Shown: piece after piece, positions 19,760 to 29,806 of the stretch
Numbering within the stretch: the first letter of the stretch is position 1
Layout: the number at the start of each line of letters is the position of its first letter
NCBI RefSeq assembly: GCF_018780105.1
Contig: NZ_JADMKC010000022.1
Coordinates: 1 to 64,000, forward strand
Length of the DNA: 64,000 bases
Reading direction: 5' to 3'
Source of the DNA: Thiobacillus sp.
GTDB lineage: Bacteria > Pseudomonadota > Gammaproteobacteria > Burkholderiales > Thiobacillaceae
Notes under the pieces: model-generated
The model's input: the letters and a program-made list of their open reading frames with translations, nothing else
Databases searched by the model: none
What the model was told of the DNA's origin: nothing
Position numbers and translations under genes: made by a program

Positions 19760-19874
19760 GCCAGCGTTTTTAAAGGTTTTTTCGGGGCATATAGCCCATT
19801 TGGGTAATCCTGATAAAAACACTCGGGTATTGTCTAGACTGAAGCGTGACTTTCGAACTTGAAAGGATATCGCC

Positions 19875-21185
19875 ATGACTACACGCACCCTGTACGACAC
19901 CCCCCTGCTCGACCAGCTTGAAAGCGGCCCTTGGCCCAGCTTTGTCAGCGGCCTCAAACGTCTGGCCCGCGACAACGACATGATGGTCGATCTGATGGGC
20001 CAACTGGAAACCTCGTACGCAACCCGCAAAGGCTACTGGAAAGGCGGCACCGTCGGCGTGTTCGGTTACGGCGGCGGCATCATTCCGCGCTTCACCGAAC
20101 TGAAGGACGAATCCGGCAAACCGCTGTTTCCCGAAGCCGCCGAATTCCACACCCTGCGCGTACAACCGCCGGCCGGTATGCATTACACCTCCGACCTGCT
20201 GCGCAGACTGTGCGATGTGTGGGTCAACAATGGCGGCTCCGGCCTGATCGCCTTCCACGGCCAGTCCGGCGACATCATGTTTCAGGGCGTCAGCACCGAG
20301 AACGTACAGCCGGTTTTCAACGGCCTCAACGCAATGGGCTTCGACCTCGGTGGCGCCGGGCCCGCGCTGCGCACCTCGATGTCCTGCGTCGGTTCGGCGC
20401 GTTGCGAGATGTCCTGCTTCGACGAGGCGCGCGCACTGCGTACCGTCATCAACAACAACCTCGACGACATGCACCGGCCGAGCCTGCCGTACAAGTTCAA
20501 GTTCAAGTTTTCCGGTTGCCCGAACGACTGCGTCAACGCCATCCAGCGTTCCGACATGGCCACCATCGGCACCTGGCGCGACAACATCCGCGTCAACGAA
20601 GCATTGGTACAGGACTACATGAAGGTCCACGGCATGCGCGATCTGGTCAATGACGTGGTCAAGAAGTGTCCAACCCAGGCAATCGATATCGTCCCCGAGG
20701 CGCAAGCGGACACAGCTAACCCGCACGTATCGGTGGCGCGTCTGGGGGACGGCAATGCGATGTGCATCGACAACAAGAACTGCGTGCGCTGCATGCATTG
20801 CCTCAACGTGATTCCCGGCGGCCTGCTGCCCGGCAAGGACAAAGGCGTGTCGATCCTGGTCGGTGGCAAGGGCGTGCTGAAAATCGGCGCGACCATGGGC
20901 AGCGTAATCATTCCGTTCATGAAACTGGAAAGCGACGAAGACTTCGAAGCGCTGAACGAACTGGCGCGCAACCTGCTCGATTTCTTCGCCGAAAACGCGC
21001 TCGATCACGAGCGCACCGGCGAGATGATCGAACGCATCGGGCTGGCCAATTTCCTCGAAGGCATGAACATCCCGGTCGATCCCAACATGATCAGCGCGCC
21101 GCGTTCCAACCCCTATTTCCGCGGCGACGACTGGGACGATCAGGTTGCCAAATGGGTGGAGTACAAGCAGCAGAAAGCAGCCTGA
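19875..21185 (+). CDS. dsrA: Second DsrA paralog, not adjacent to any dsrB
   Basis: 436 aa, near-colinear with the protein at 613-1914; retains CVGSARCEMSC, SGCPNDC and CIDNKNCVRCMHC. Confidence 0.95.
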   Translation: MTTRTLYDTPLLDQLESGPWPSFVSGLKRLARDNDMMVDLMGQLETSYATRKGYWKGGTVGVFGYGGGIIPRFTELKDESGKPLFPEAAEFHTLRVQPPAGMHYTSDLLRRLCDVWVNNGGSGLIAFHGQSGDIMFQGVSTENVQPVFNGLNAMGFDLGGAGPALRTSMSCVGSARCEMSCFDEARALRTVINNNLDDMHRPSLPYKFKFKFSGCPNDCVNAIQRSDMATIGTWRDNIRVNEALVQDYMKVHGMRDLVNDVVKKCPTQAIDIVPEAQADTANPHVSVARLGDGNAMCIDNKNCVRCMHCLNVIPGGLLPGKDKGVSILVGGKGVLKIGATMGSVIIPFMKLESDEDFEALNELARNLLDFFAENALDHERTGEMIERIGLANFLEGMNIPVDPNMISAPRSNPYFRGDDWDDQVAKWVEYKQQKAA

Positions 21186-21223
21186 TCGACGACTGGAGGG
21201 CGCAGCCCTCAAAGGAGCACACC

Positions 21224-21568
21224 ATGCGCTTCAAGCACTTTTTCGCAGCTTTAGGTCTTGGCCTGCTGCTGGCCATTCCTGCCACCAGCCTGGGACAAGG
21301 CCGGGTCAGCATTACCGCCCCGGCAGACGGGGCCACACTCGACGCACTGGACGAAAACCGGCTGGTCTATGACGTCGACCCCGGACCGCGCGGCGATCAC
21401 GTCCATGTCTATGTCGACACTCGCGAAGTGGGCATCCTGCGCAAACTCAAAGGCAGTTATCTGCTGGAAACCCCATCGACCGGCAAGCACACCTTATGCG
21501 TCAAAGTGGTGAACAAAGCGCATGTGCCCGTCGGCATCGAACAGTGCGTGCAGGTCACGGTGAAATAA
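21224..21568 (+). CDS. Periplasmic hypothetical protein
   Basis: MRFKHFFAALGLGLLLAIPATSLGQGRVSITAPADGATLDALDENRLVYDVDPGPRGDHVHVYVDTREVG; signal peptide plus Ig-like segment. Confidence 0.7.
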   Translation: MRFKHFFAALGLGLLLAIPATSLGQGRVSITAPADGATLDALDENRLVYDVDPGPRGDHVHVYVDTREVGILRKLKGSYLLETPSTGKHTLCVKVVNKAHVPVGIEQCVQVTVK

Positions 21569-21599
21569 TTTTGGCGGAGCAGGCGCGGGAAATTCGATC

Positions 21600-22010
21600 A
21601 TGGGCTCGGAAAACCTCGCCTATGCACTGATCCAGGTGGCGCATAACTTCGGCGCGGCCGCCGTGCTAGGAGGTGCGCTATTCACGCTATGGCCCACTTC
21701 CCGCCTGGAATACGGACGCACGTTTGCCTGGCTGATCCTGTGTGCCTGGGGTGTGCAAATCGCCAGCGGCGGATTATTCGGCGTCACCAGCCTTTACTAC
21801 TACGGCGAGACTCCGGACTTGGGCCGAATCGCCCTGATCGCGCTCGCCGTCAAAGTGGTGGCGGCGATAACGGGATTCATGCTGGCCGCCATCTATCTCA
21901 TGCGCGGAAAGACCTGGACCCGAGCCGGTGTCAGGCGCGGCTTCCAAAGCCTGGCCGCGCTGGCCGCCATCGCACTGACCGCGGCCGCCTTTCTGCGCTG
22001 GTTTTCGTAA
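21600..22010 (+). CDS. Small integral membrane protein
   Basis: 136 aa with about four hydrophobic helices (VAHNFGAAAVLGGALFTLW...LAALAAIALTAAAFL). Confidence 0.65.
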   Translation: MGSENLAYALIQVAHNFGAAAVLGGALFTLWPTSRLEYGRTFAWLILCAWGVQIASGGLFGVTSLYYYGETPDLGRIALIALAVKVVAAITGFMLAAIYLMRGKTWTRAGVRRGFQSLAALAAIALTAAAFLRWFS

Positions 22011-22170
22011 TCGGACACGTCGTGTGCGGCCGGAATGCCGCGAAGACGCAAGATTCAGGCGTGCGGATCATCAAGCGAATCCATAATCTGCTTGGCGTGC
22101 CCGTTTTTGTGTCTATAGTTTTTTTATGTTTTTTCTATAAATATGGATTCACAAGAACCGGAGGCGCGAC

Positions 22171-25100
22171 ATGCAAGTGACTCGGAGACAGTTTTTCAAA
22201 ATCTGTGCGGCGGGAGCAGGCGGATCCAGCTTGGCAGTGCTGGGCTTCGCGCCCGATGAGGCACTGGCAGAAGTCCGCGAATTCAAGCTCGCCCGTGCCA
22301 CCGAAACCCGCAATACCTGTCCCTACTGCTCGGTAGGTTGCGGCCTCCTGATGTACAGCCTGGGCGACAAGGCGAAGAACGCGCATGCCGAGATTATCCA
22401 CATCGAGGGCGATCCCGACCATCCGGTGAACCGCGGCACGTTGTGCCCGAAGGGCGCCGGCCTGCTCGATTTCGTGCACAGCCCCAACCGCCTGAAATAC
22501 CCGGAATACCGCGCGCCCGGCAGCAAGGAATGGCAGCGGATTTCCTGGGACGATGCGTTCAGCCGGATCGCCAAACTGATGAAGGCCGACCGCGACGCGA
22601 ATTTCGAGGCCACCAACAAGGACGGCGCCACGGTCAACCGCTGGCTGACCACCGGCATGCTCGCCGCCTCGGCTTCCAGCAACGAAACCGGCTATTTGAC
22701 CCACAAGGTCGCCCGCAGCCTGGGGATGCTCGCATTCGATAACCAAGCACGTGTTTGACACGGCCCCACGGTGGCAAGTCTTGCCCCGACGTTTGGCCGA
22801 GGAGCGATGACCAACCATTGGGTTGACATCAAGAACACGGACCTGGTTTTGATCATGGGCGGCAACGCCGCCGAGGCGCACCCGTGCGGCTTCAAATGGG
22901 TGACCGAAGCGAAGGCACACCGCAAGGCGCGCCTGATCGTGGTCGATCCGCGCTTTACCCGCTCGGCGGCGGTGTCGGATTTCTATGCGCCGATCCGCGC
23001 CGGATCGGACATCGCGTTCCTCGCCGGGATCATCAATTACCTGTTGTCGAACGACAAGATTCATCACGAATACGTGAACAGCTACACCGACTTCAGCTTC
23101 CTGGTGAACGACGCCTACACCTTCGAGAACGGCCTGTTCTCCGGCTACAACGCCGAGAAACGCAACTACGACAAGTCGACCTGGGGCTACCAGATCGGCG
23201 AGGACGGCTTTGCCAAAACCGACCCGACGCTGCAGCACCCGCGCTGCGTCTACCAGTTGATGAAGGCGCATTACAGCCGTTACACGCCGGACATGGTGTC
23301 CACCATCTGCGGCACGCCGAAGGAGGCTTTCCTCAAGGTGTGCCAGATGATCGCGGAAACCTCGGCGCCCAACAAGACCATGACCATCATGTATGCGCTG
23401 GGCTGGACGCAGCACTCGCAGGGCTCGCAGATGATCCGCACTGGCGCCATGGTGCAGCTGCTGCTCGGCAATATCGGCGTAGCGGGTGGCGGCATGAACG
23501 CGCTGCGCGGGCATTCCAACATCCAGGGCCTCACGGATCTGGGTCTGCTGTCCAATCTGCTGCCCGGTTACATGACGCTGCCGGGCGAGAAGGAGCTGGA
23601 CTACGCGACCTATATCGACAAGCGCGCCACCAAGCCGCTGCGCCCCGGCCAGCTGAGCTACTGGCAGAACTACGGCAAGTTCCACGTCAGCACCATGAAG
23701 GCCTGGTTCGGCGACGCCGCCACCGTTGAAAACAACTGGTGTTTCGACTGGCTGCCCAAGCTCGACAAGCCGCACGACATCCTGCAGGTGTTCGAGGACA
23801 TGAACAACGGTCAGGTCAACGGCTATGTCTGCCAGGGCTTCAACCCGCTGGCGTCGGCGCCGTGCAAGGTCAAGGTGTCGGGCGCCATGGCCAAGCTCAA
23901 GTTTCTTGTCACCATCGATCCGCTGGCCACCGAAACCTCCGAGTTCTGGCAGAACCACGGCGAATACAACGACGTCGATCCGGCCAAAATCCAGACCGAA
24001 GTGTTCCGCTTGCCATCGACCTGCTTCGCCGAAGAAGACGGCAGCCTGGTCAATTCCGGGCGCTGGCTGCAATGGCACTGGAAGGGCACGGAGCCGCCGG
24101 GCGATGCCAAATCGGATCAGGAAATCCTCGCCGGCATTTTCCTGAAGATTCGCGATCTGTATAAAAAGGACGGTGGCGCTTTCCCCGATCCCGTCCTCAA
24201 CCTGACCTGGAAACACAAGATTCCGGCTTTCCCCTCGCCGGAAGAACTGGCGAAGGAGTTCTCCGGCAAGGCGCTGAGGGACGTGACCGATCCCAAGGAC
24301 CCGACCAAGGTGCTGGTCAAGGCCGGCGAGCAGATCAACGGCTTTGCCGAACTGCGCGACGACGGCTCAACCGCCTGCGGCTGCTGGATCTTCGCCGGGG
24401 CCTGGAGCGAAAAGGGCAACCTGATGGCGCGGCGCGACAATTCCGATCCCTTCGGCATCGGCCAGACGCTCAACTGGGCCTTTGCCTGGCCGGCCAACCG
24501 CCGCATTCTGTATAACCGCGCCTCCTGCGATCCGGCCGGCAAGCCCTACGATCCGACGCGCAAGCTGATTGCCTGGGATGCCGGCGTAGGCAAGTGGACG
24601 GGCTCGGACATTCCCGACTTCAAGCCGGACTCGGCACCGGAAGAGGGCATGAACCCATTCATCATGAACCCCGAAGGCGTGGCGCGCTTCTTCGCCGTCG
24701 ACAAGATGAACGACGGGCCTTTCCCGGAACACTACGAGCCTTTCGAGTCGCCGCTGGCGGCCAATCCCATGTCCCCGAACAACCCGGTGGCGCGGGCCTG
24801 TCCGGCCGCACGGGTATTCAAGGGAGACTGGGAAACCTTCGGCAAGCCGGACAAGTTCCCGTTCGTCGCGACCACCTACCGCCTCACCGAACATTTCCAC
24901 TACTGGACCAAGCACGTGAAGTCCTCGGCCATCATCCAGCCGGAACAGTTCGTCGAAATCGGCGAGGAGCTGGCGAAGGAGAAAGGCATCGACTCCGGCG
25001 ACCATGTGCGGGTGAAATCGAACCGCGGCTTCATCGTCGCGGTGGCCGTGGTAACCAAGCGCCTGATGAGCCTGACCGTGGGCGGCAAGAAAACCCACAC

Positions 25101-25242
25101 GGTGGGCATTCCCATCCACTGGGGGTTTCTGGGCGTGGCGAAAAACGGCTACCTCACCAACACCCTGACCCCCTTCGTGGGCGACGCCAACACCCAGACG
25201 CCGGAGTTCAAGGCGTTCCTGGTGGACGTCGAGAAAGTCTAG
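22171..25242 (+). CDS. fdnG: Formate dehydrogenase-N type catalytic subunit, selenocysteine-containing (UGA at 22756-22758)
   Basis: Tat signal TRRQFFK; ORF 22171-22758 ends DNQARV-UGA and continues in frame as HGPTVASLAPTFGRGAMTNHWVDIKN; Sec context DNQARVUHGPTVA. Confidence 0.95.
22770..22787 (+). promoter_or_regulatory. Bacterial SECIS element core
   Basis: GGTGGCAAGTCTTGCCCC stem-loop 11 nt after the UGA, with GU in the apical region, as in fdnG/fdhF SECIS. Confidence 0.85.
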
Positions 25243-25251
25243 GAGACGGCC

Positions 25252-26127
25252 ATGGCACTGCAATCTCTCGACATCACGGCCCGCTCCGCCACCACCACGC
25301 CCTCCCCATCCGCACGCGGCGAAGCGGTCAAAGTGGCGAAACTCATCGACATTTCCAAATGCATCGGCTGCAAGGCCTGCCAGGTGGCGTGCATGCAGTG
25401 GAACGATCTGCGCGACGAGGTCGGCACCAATGTGGGGGTGTACGACAACCCGCGCGATCTCACCGACCAGTCGTGGACGGTCATGCGTTTTTCCGAAGTG
25501 GAAGTGGAGGCGGGCCGGCTGGAGTGGCTGATCCGCAAGGATGGCTGCATGCACTGCGCCGATCCGGGCTGTCTCAAGGCCTGCCCGGCGCCGGGCGCGA
25601 TCGTGCAGTACGCGAACGGCATTGTGGATTTCCACGAGGAAAACTGCATCGGTTGCGGCTACTGCATCACCGGCTGTCCGTTCAACATCCCGCGCATCTC
25701 GAAGAAGGACAACAAGGCCTACAAGTGCACGTTGTGCTCCGACCGCGTGGCGGTGGGACTGGAGCCCGCCTGCGTGAAGATCTGTCCGACCGGAGCCATC
25801 GTGTTCGGCTCCAAGGACGACATGATTCACCACGCGGAGGGCCGCATCGAAGACCTCAAGGAGCGCGGCTACAGCAAGGCTGCGCTGTACGACCCGCCGG
25901 GTGTCGGCGGCACGCACGTGATGTATGTGCTGCAGCACGGCGACCAGCCCGAGTTGTACGCGAACCTGCCGAAGGACCCGCACATCAGCCCGCTGGTCGG
26001 ATTGTGGAAAGGCATCACCAAACCCCTGATGAGTTTCGGCGTGGGTCTGGCGGTGTTCGCCGGCTTCTTCCACTACGTCACGGCGGGTCCCAAGAAAGTT
26101 GAGGATGAAGAGGAGGCGAAATCATGA
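25252..26127 (+). CDS. fdnH: Formate dehydrogenase iron-sulfur (beta) subunit
   Basis: [41 protein letters not shown]-terminal TM anchor. Confidence 0.95.
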   Translation: MALQSLDITARSATTTPSPSARGEAVKVAKLIDISKCIGCKACQVACMQWNDLRDEVGTNVGVYDNPRDLTDQSWTVMRFSEVEVEAGRLEWLIRKDGCMHCADPGCLKACPAPGAIVQYANGIVDFHEENCIGCGYCITGCPFNIPRISKKDNKAYKCTLCSDRVAVGLEPACVKICPTGAIVFGSKDDMIHHAEGRIEDLKERGYSKAALYDPPGVGGTHVMYVLQHGDQPELYANLPKDPHISPLVGLWKGITKPLMSFGVGLAVFAGFFHYVTAGPKKVEDEEEAKS

Positions 26128-26741
26128 ACGCGCTCATTCAACGTTACACCGCCAGGGAGCGCAGCAACCACTGGGTAGTGGCCATCGCCTTCGTCCTCGC
26201 CGCGCTATCGGGGCTGGCGCTGTTCCATCCCGCCTTTTTCTTTCTGACCCACCTGTTCGGCGGCGGCACCTGGACGCGCATCCTGCATCCCTTCATCGGC
26301 GTGCTGATGTTCCTGTTCTTCATGGCGATGGCGGCGCGCTTCTGGGGGTTCAACCGCATCACGCCTGCCGACCGGCAGTGGATGAAACGCATCGGCGATG
26401 TGCTGTGCAACCGCGACCAGAACCTGCCCGAACTCGGCAAATACAACGCCGGGCAAAAACTGCTGTTCTGGGTGATGGTAGTGAGCCTTCCGCTGCTGCT
26501 GCTTTCCGGAATCGTGATCTGGCAGCCGTGGTTCGCGCCGTCCTTCCCTATCGGACTGCTGCGGCTGGCGGTGGTGATTCACGCACTGGCAGCCTGGGTC
26601 ATGATTCTCGGCATCATCGTGCACGTCTACGCCGCGATCTGGGTCAAGGGCACGATCCGCGCGATGACGCGCGGCACCGTATCCGCGGCCTGGGCCAAGC
26701 ACCATCACCGCGCCTGGTACCGCGAAATGACCGGCAAGTAA
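26124..26741 (+). CDS. fdnI: Formate dehydrogenase cytochrome b556 (gamma) subunit
   Basis: Membrane protein [36 protein letters not shown]; operon position. Confidence 0.94.
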   Translation: MNALIQRYTARERSNHWVVAIAFVLAALSGLALFHPAFFFLTHLFGGGTWTRILHPFIGVLMFLFFMAMAARFWGFNRITPADRQWMKRIGDVLCNRDQNLPELGKYNAGQKLLFWVMVVSLPLLLLSGIVIWQPWFAPSFPIGLLRLAVVIHALAAWVMILGIIVHVYAAIWVKGTIRAMTRGTVSAAWAKHHHRAWYREMTGK

Positions 26742-26776
26742 TTCTCGGATCGCACACAAGGAATTCGCTAGCGCCC

Positions 26777-27691
26777 ATGACCCCCACCCTCTTGCAACCC
26801 GGCCAGATCGAAGCGGCGGCCGGCCATATTCCCGAGTTGCGCTTGCCGCCCGTCGACCTTTTTCTGACGCGCGCCCGGCGGCTGGAGCAACTGTCCGAAC
26901 GTCACACCCTGGACGACTACCTGCGCTTTATCGCCCGGCTCGCCCGCGCCCAGCAGGACAGACTGGACGCCTCGCCCGAGGAAGAATTGCCGAGCCCGGA
27001 ACAACTGGCGCAATGCCGTGAATACCACATGCCGCCGCTGGCGCCGGCGGGCCTGACGCGGCCGCCCGGCTGGCGCGATACGGCCCGTCATCTGGCGCGT
27101 GCAATGCTGCCGGACTTGCCTGCGGCCGGTCAGGCTGCGCTGCAGCCCATTCTGGAAGGTGAAGATGCGTGGCTGGACGAGCAGGCCACCGGCCTGTTCG
27201 AAAGCGACCTGACCCGGTTGAATGCCGCCACCGCACCGCTGATCGGCGCGGCCTTGCAGGTGCATTGGGTGCGCCTTGCGCGACAGCTCGATCCCGTCCA
27301 GGTGGCGCGGCCCGAGCATCCCAATCTGTGCCCGGTATGCGGCTCGCATCCGGTCAGTTCGGTGGTGCGCATTGGCGGCGCCGAGAACGGCCTGCGCTAC
27401 CTGCATTGCGCGCTATGCGCGTCGGAATGGCATGTGGTGCGTGCCAAGTGCAGCAATTGCGACAACACCCGCGGCATCGGTTACTACCATGTGGAGGGTG
27501 GCGACAACGTGGTGCGCGCCGAGAGCTGCCCGGAGTGCAAGACCTACCTGAAAATTGTCCAGCAGGACAAGGACCCGCTGGCCGATCCGGTCGCCGACGA
27601 CCTCGCCACGCTGGCGCTCGACTGGCTGATGGACGATACCGGCTATGCCAAAAGCGGAATCAACTGGTATCTGGTTCAGGGCCAGCTCTAA
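26777..27691 (+). CDS. fdhE: Formate dehydrogenase accessory protein FdhE
   Basis: Four CXXC motifs (CPVCGSHP, CALCASEWH, CSNCDN, CPECKTYLK). Confidence 0.93.
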   Translation: MTPTLLQPGQIEAAAGHIPELRLPPVDLFLTRARRLEQLSERHTLDDYLRFIARLARAQQDRLDASPEEELPSPEQLAQCREYHMPPLAPAGLTRPPGWRDTARHLARAMLPDLPAAGQAALQPILEGEDAWLDEQATGLFESDLTRLNAATAPLIGAALQVHWVRLARQLDPVQVARPEHPNLCPVCGSHPVSSVVRIGGAENGLRYLHCALCASEWHVVRAKCSNCDNTRGIGYYHVEGGDNVVRAESCPECKTYLKIVQQDKDPLADPVADDLATLALDWLMDDTGYAKSGINWYLVQGQL

Positions 27692-27943
27692 ACACGCCCG
27701 GCTGCGCCAATTGGCCGTTTTGTCCAGCGTTCACGGCATTCAGGCCCACTGCCTTCGATCCTGATTGCTTTGCCGGGCTCCTCGCGTACGGAACCGGCGC
27801 TTGTAAAAATCGCTACGGATTCAAAGCCTAATCCTGGCAATCTCGATACCTGATTGTTTTTGTCTGGTATTCACCTAAAAAAGAAATCTACCTGACAGGA
27901 TTTTTGCCTGCAGCGTAGCAATCCGTTTTTCGGAGGTGACATC

Positions 27944-28360
27944 ATGAAAAACATCCATGTCGATTATCAGGACGCAAGCCTGGACTTTCAGGGTGCGAGT
28001 TTCCTGGCCAAGAAGATCGCGTTTGAAAACGCGATACAGCAGCCCACCATCATGTCCTGGCACATACGCAGCAACGACAGCATGGCGCCTTACTACGAAG
28101 GCGCCAACCCGGATTCCTGGTGGGAAAAATACGGTGAAGGCAATGGCGGCAAGCTGGAAGTCAGTGTAGGGGACGAGTACGCATTCGTCATGATGGACAC
28201 GAATGACTTCGAGACGGTGGGCCAGATGCCATTACGCAATCTGTCTGACGAGTCGGGCAACCAGTACCTGTGCTACACGCCGATATTGGGCCGGGTCACC
28301 AACAAGCCCAACGCCGAAGCGTGCATTGTGCTGGACGGCTGGCTGGCGGATCAGTACTGA
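27944..28360 (+). CDS. Conserved hypothetical protein, possibly AF1514/DUF5619-like
   Basis: 138 aa MKNIHVDYQDASLDFQGASFLAKKIAFENAIQQPTIMSWHIRSNDSMAPYYEGANPDSWWEKYGEGNGGKLEVSVGDEYAFVM; RBS ggaggtgacatc. Confidence 0.6.
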   Translation: MKNIHVDYQDASLDFQGASFLAKKIAFENAIQQPTIMSWHIRSNDSMAPYYEGANPDSWWEKYGEGNGGKLEVSVGDEYAFVMMDTNDFETVGQMPLRNLSDESGNQYLCYTPILGRVTNKPNAEACIVLDGWLADQY

Positions 28361-28381
28361 GCCCGGGAATCCGGTGCTCAA

Positions 28382-28422
28382 CCCCACCCGACGCAGACAA
28401 ACCGAACGTCTGCGGGATGGGG
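28382..28422. repeat. Imperfect stem-loop between the 138-aa ORF and aprM
   Basis: CCCCACCCGACGCAGAC ... GTCTGCGGGATGGGG; no T tract. Confidence 0.55.
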
Positions 28423-28598
28423 AAATTGACACGGTTGCCACCTGGCAGCGTGAATTTGACGACCCGCGTTTCTGACACCTGACACCGGGACGGGCATTCC
28501 AGACCTGCCTCGCGCCTCGGAACAAGAAACGCGCTCGTCGCCAAAATGACAAGGCGTATCCGCCACTCCAGGGAGCCACCGGCTGGCATGGGAGCGTC

Positions 28599-29366
28599 AT
28601 GATGATCACGGACAATCCGTTCCTCGCGGCAACAGAATTCCTGCCCCCGCATTTCTTGCAGGCTTACGTCGTTCTAATGATTCTGGCGGTGATCGCCGGG
28701 ACGCTATTCGACCTGTATCACAAGCGCAGTGCGCAGTTCTTCGTGCAGCAGCGCGCGCAATCCAGCGCCGCCGCAACCCGCAGGCTCAGCGGCGCGGAGG
28801 TGGTGCGCATCGCGACACGAACGCTCGCGCACGACGTGGCGACGTTCGGCGAATTCTGCAACCCGAGCCGCAGGCGGTCGCATGTCCTGATGTTCTATGG
28901 CTTCGTGCTCTATCTCGTCACGACCGTCGTGATGGTTTTCGGCTATCCGGCGGACCCGCACACGCCGGCTGTCCTGCCGGTGCTGTGGAACATCGGCGTC
29001 GTGATGGTGCTGATCGGCGGCTACTGGTTTTTCTTCTTTCTCCGGGTCAACGTCGTGCACGACGGCCAGCCGCCCTGGCGTCTGGTGCGTGCCGACCTGT
29101 TCATCGTCTCGCTGCTGGCGAGCGTGAGCTTTGCCCTGCTGTTCGAACTGGGGGCGATGGCGGGCAACCCGACGGCAACGCGGATCCTCTTCGGCGCCTA
29201 TCTCTTCTTCACCACGCTGCTGTTTGTGTCCGTGCCCTGGTCCAAGTTCGCCCACATGTTTTACAAGCCCGTGGTGGCATTCCAGCGAAGCATCGAGGAA
29301 GCCGACGGTTCATCCAGCCTGCCGGCGCCCACAGGAGACACGCGATGCCCACCTACACATACATGA
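28599..29366 (+). CDS. aprM: Adenylylsulfate reductase membrane anchor AprM
   Basis: Multi-TM heterodisulfide-reductase-like membrane protein directly upstream of aprBA. Confidence 0.88.
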   Translation: MMITDNPFLAATEFLPPHFLQAYVVLMILAVIAGTLFDLYHKRSAQFFVQQRAQSSAAATRRLSGAEVVRIATRTLAHDVATFGEFCNPSRRRSHVLMFYGFVLYLVTTVVMVFGYPADPHTPAVLPVLWNIGVVMVLIGGYWFFFFLRVNVVHDGQPPWRLVRADLFIVSLLASVSFALLFELGAMAGNPTATRILFGAYLFFTTLLFVSVPWSKFAHMFYKPVVAFQRSIEEADGSSSLPAPTGDTRCPPTHT

Positions 29367-29806
29367 CGCGTTGCGACGGCTGCGGCGAGTGCGTGGACAT
29401 CTGCCCGTCCGACATCATGCACATCGACCCGATACACAGGCGGTCGTACAACATCGAGCCCAATTTCTGCTGGGAGTGCTACGCATGCGTCAAGGCGTGC
29501 CCGCAGCATGCGATCGACGTGCGCGGCTACGCCGACTTCGCGCCGCTGGGCGCCCGCGTGCGGGTGCGGCGGGAAGAGGCCAGGGGAACCATTTCCTGGA
29601 AAATCCGCTACCGCGACGGCCGGCTCAAGGAATTCACCTTCCCGATCCGCACCACGCCCTGGGGGTCGATCAAGCCGCCCGCCGACTATGCACCCGCCGA
29701 TGCGGACGCCCTCGTCTCGCCGCTGCTCGCGCACGAACCCGATGCGCTCATGGTGGCCGCGCTGCCCATGCTGCCGCCGTTAGAGTCCGAACAGGTGACG
29801 CCATGA
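29345..29806 (+). CDS. aprB: Adenylylsulfate reductase beta subunit
   Basis: MPTYTYMTRCDGCGECVDICPSDIMHIDP, CWECYACVKACPQHAIDVRGYADF. Confidence 0.96.
   Translation: MPTYTYMTRCDGCGECVDICPSDIMHIDPIHRRSYNIEPNFCWECYACVKACPQHAIDVRGYADFAPLGARVRVRREEARGTISWKIRYRDGRLKEFTFPIRTTPWGSIKPPADYAPADADALVSPLLAHEPDALMVAALPMLPPLESEQVTP

Noticed and set aside
19770-21212. 480-aa minus-strand ORF antisense to dsrA2 and the similar 652-1356 ORF antisense to dsrA1
   Set aside because: The two antisense ORFs resemble each other only because the dsrA copies are homologous; not independent evidence of coding.
22171-22758. Possible fdnG pseudogene (premature stop)
   Set aside because: The stop is the conserved selenocysteine UGA with downstream SECIS-like hairpin and an intact continuation in frame.
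22135-24216. 693-aa minus-strand ORF antisense to fdnG (also 24367-26073)
   Set aside because: Antisense of a clearly coding formate dehydrogenase gene; shadow ORF from codon bias.
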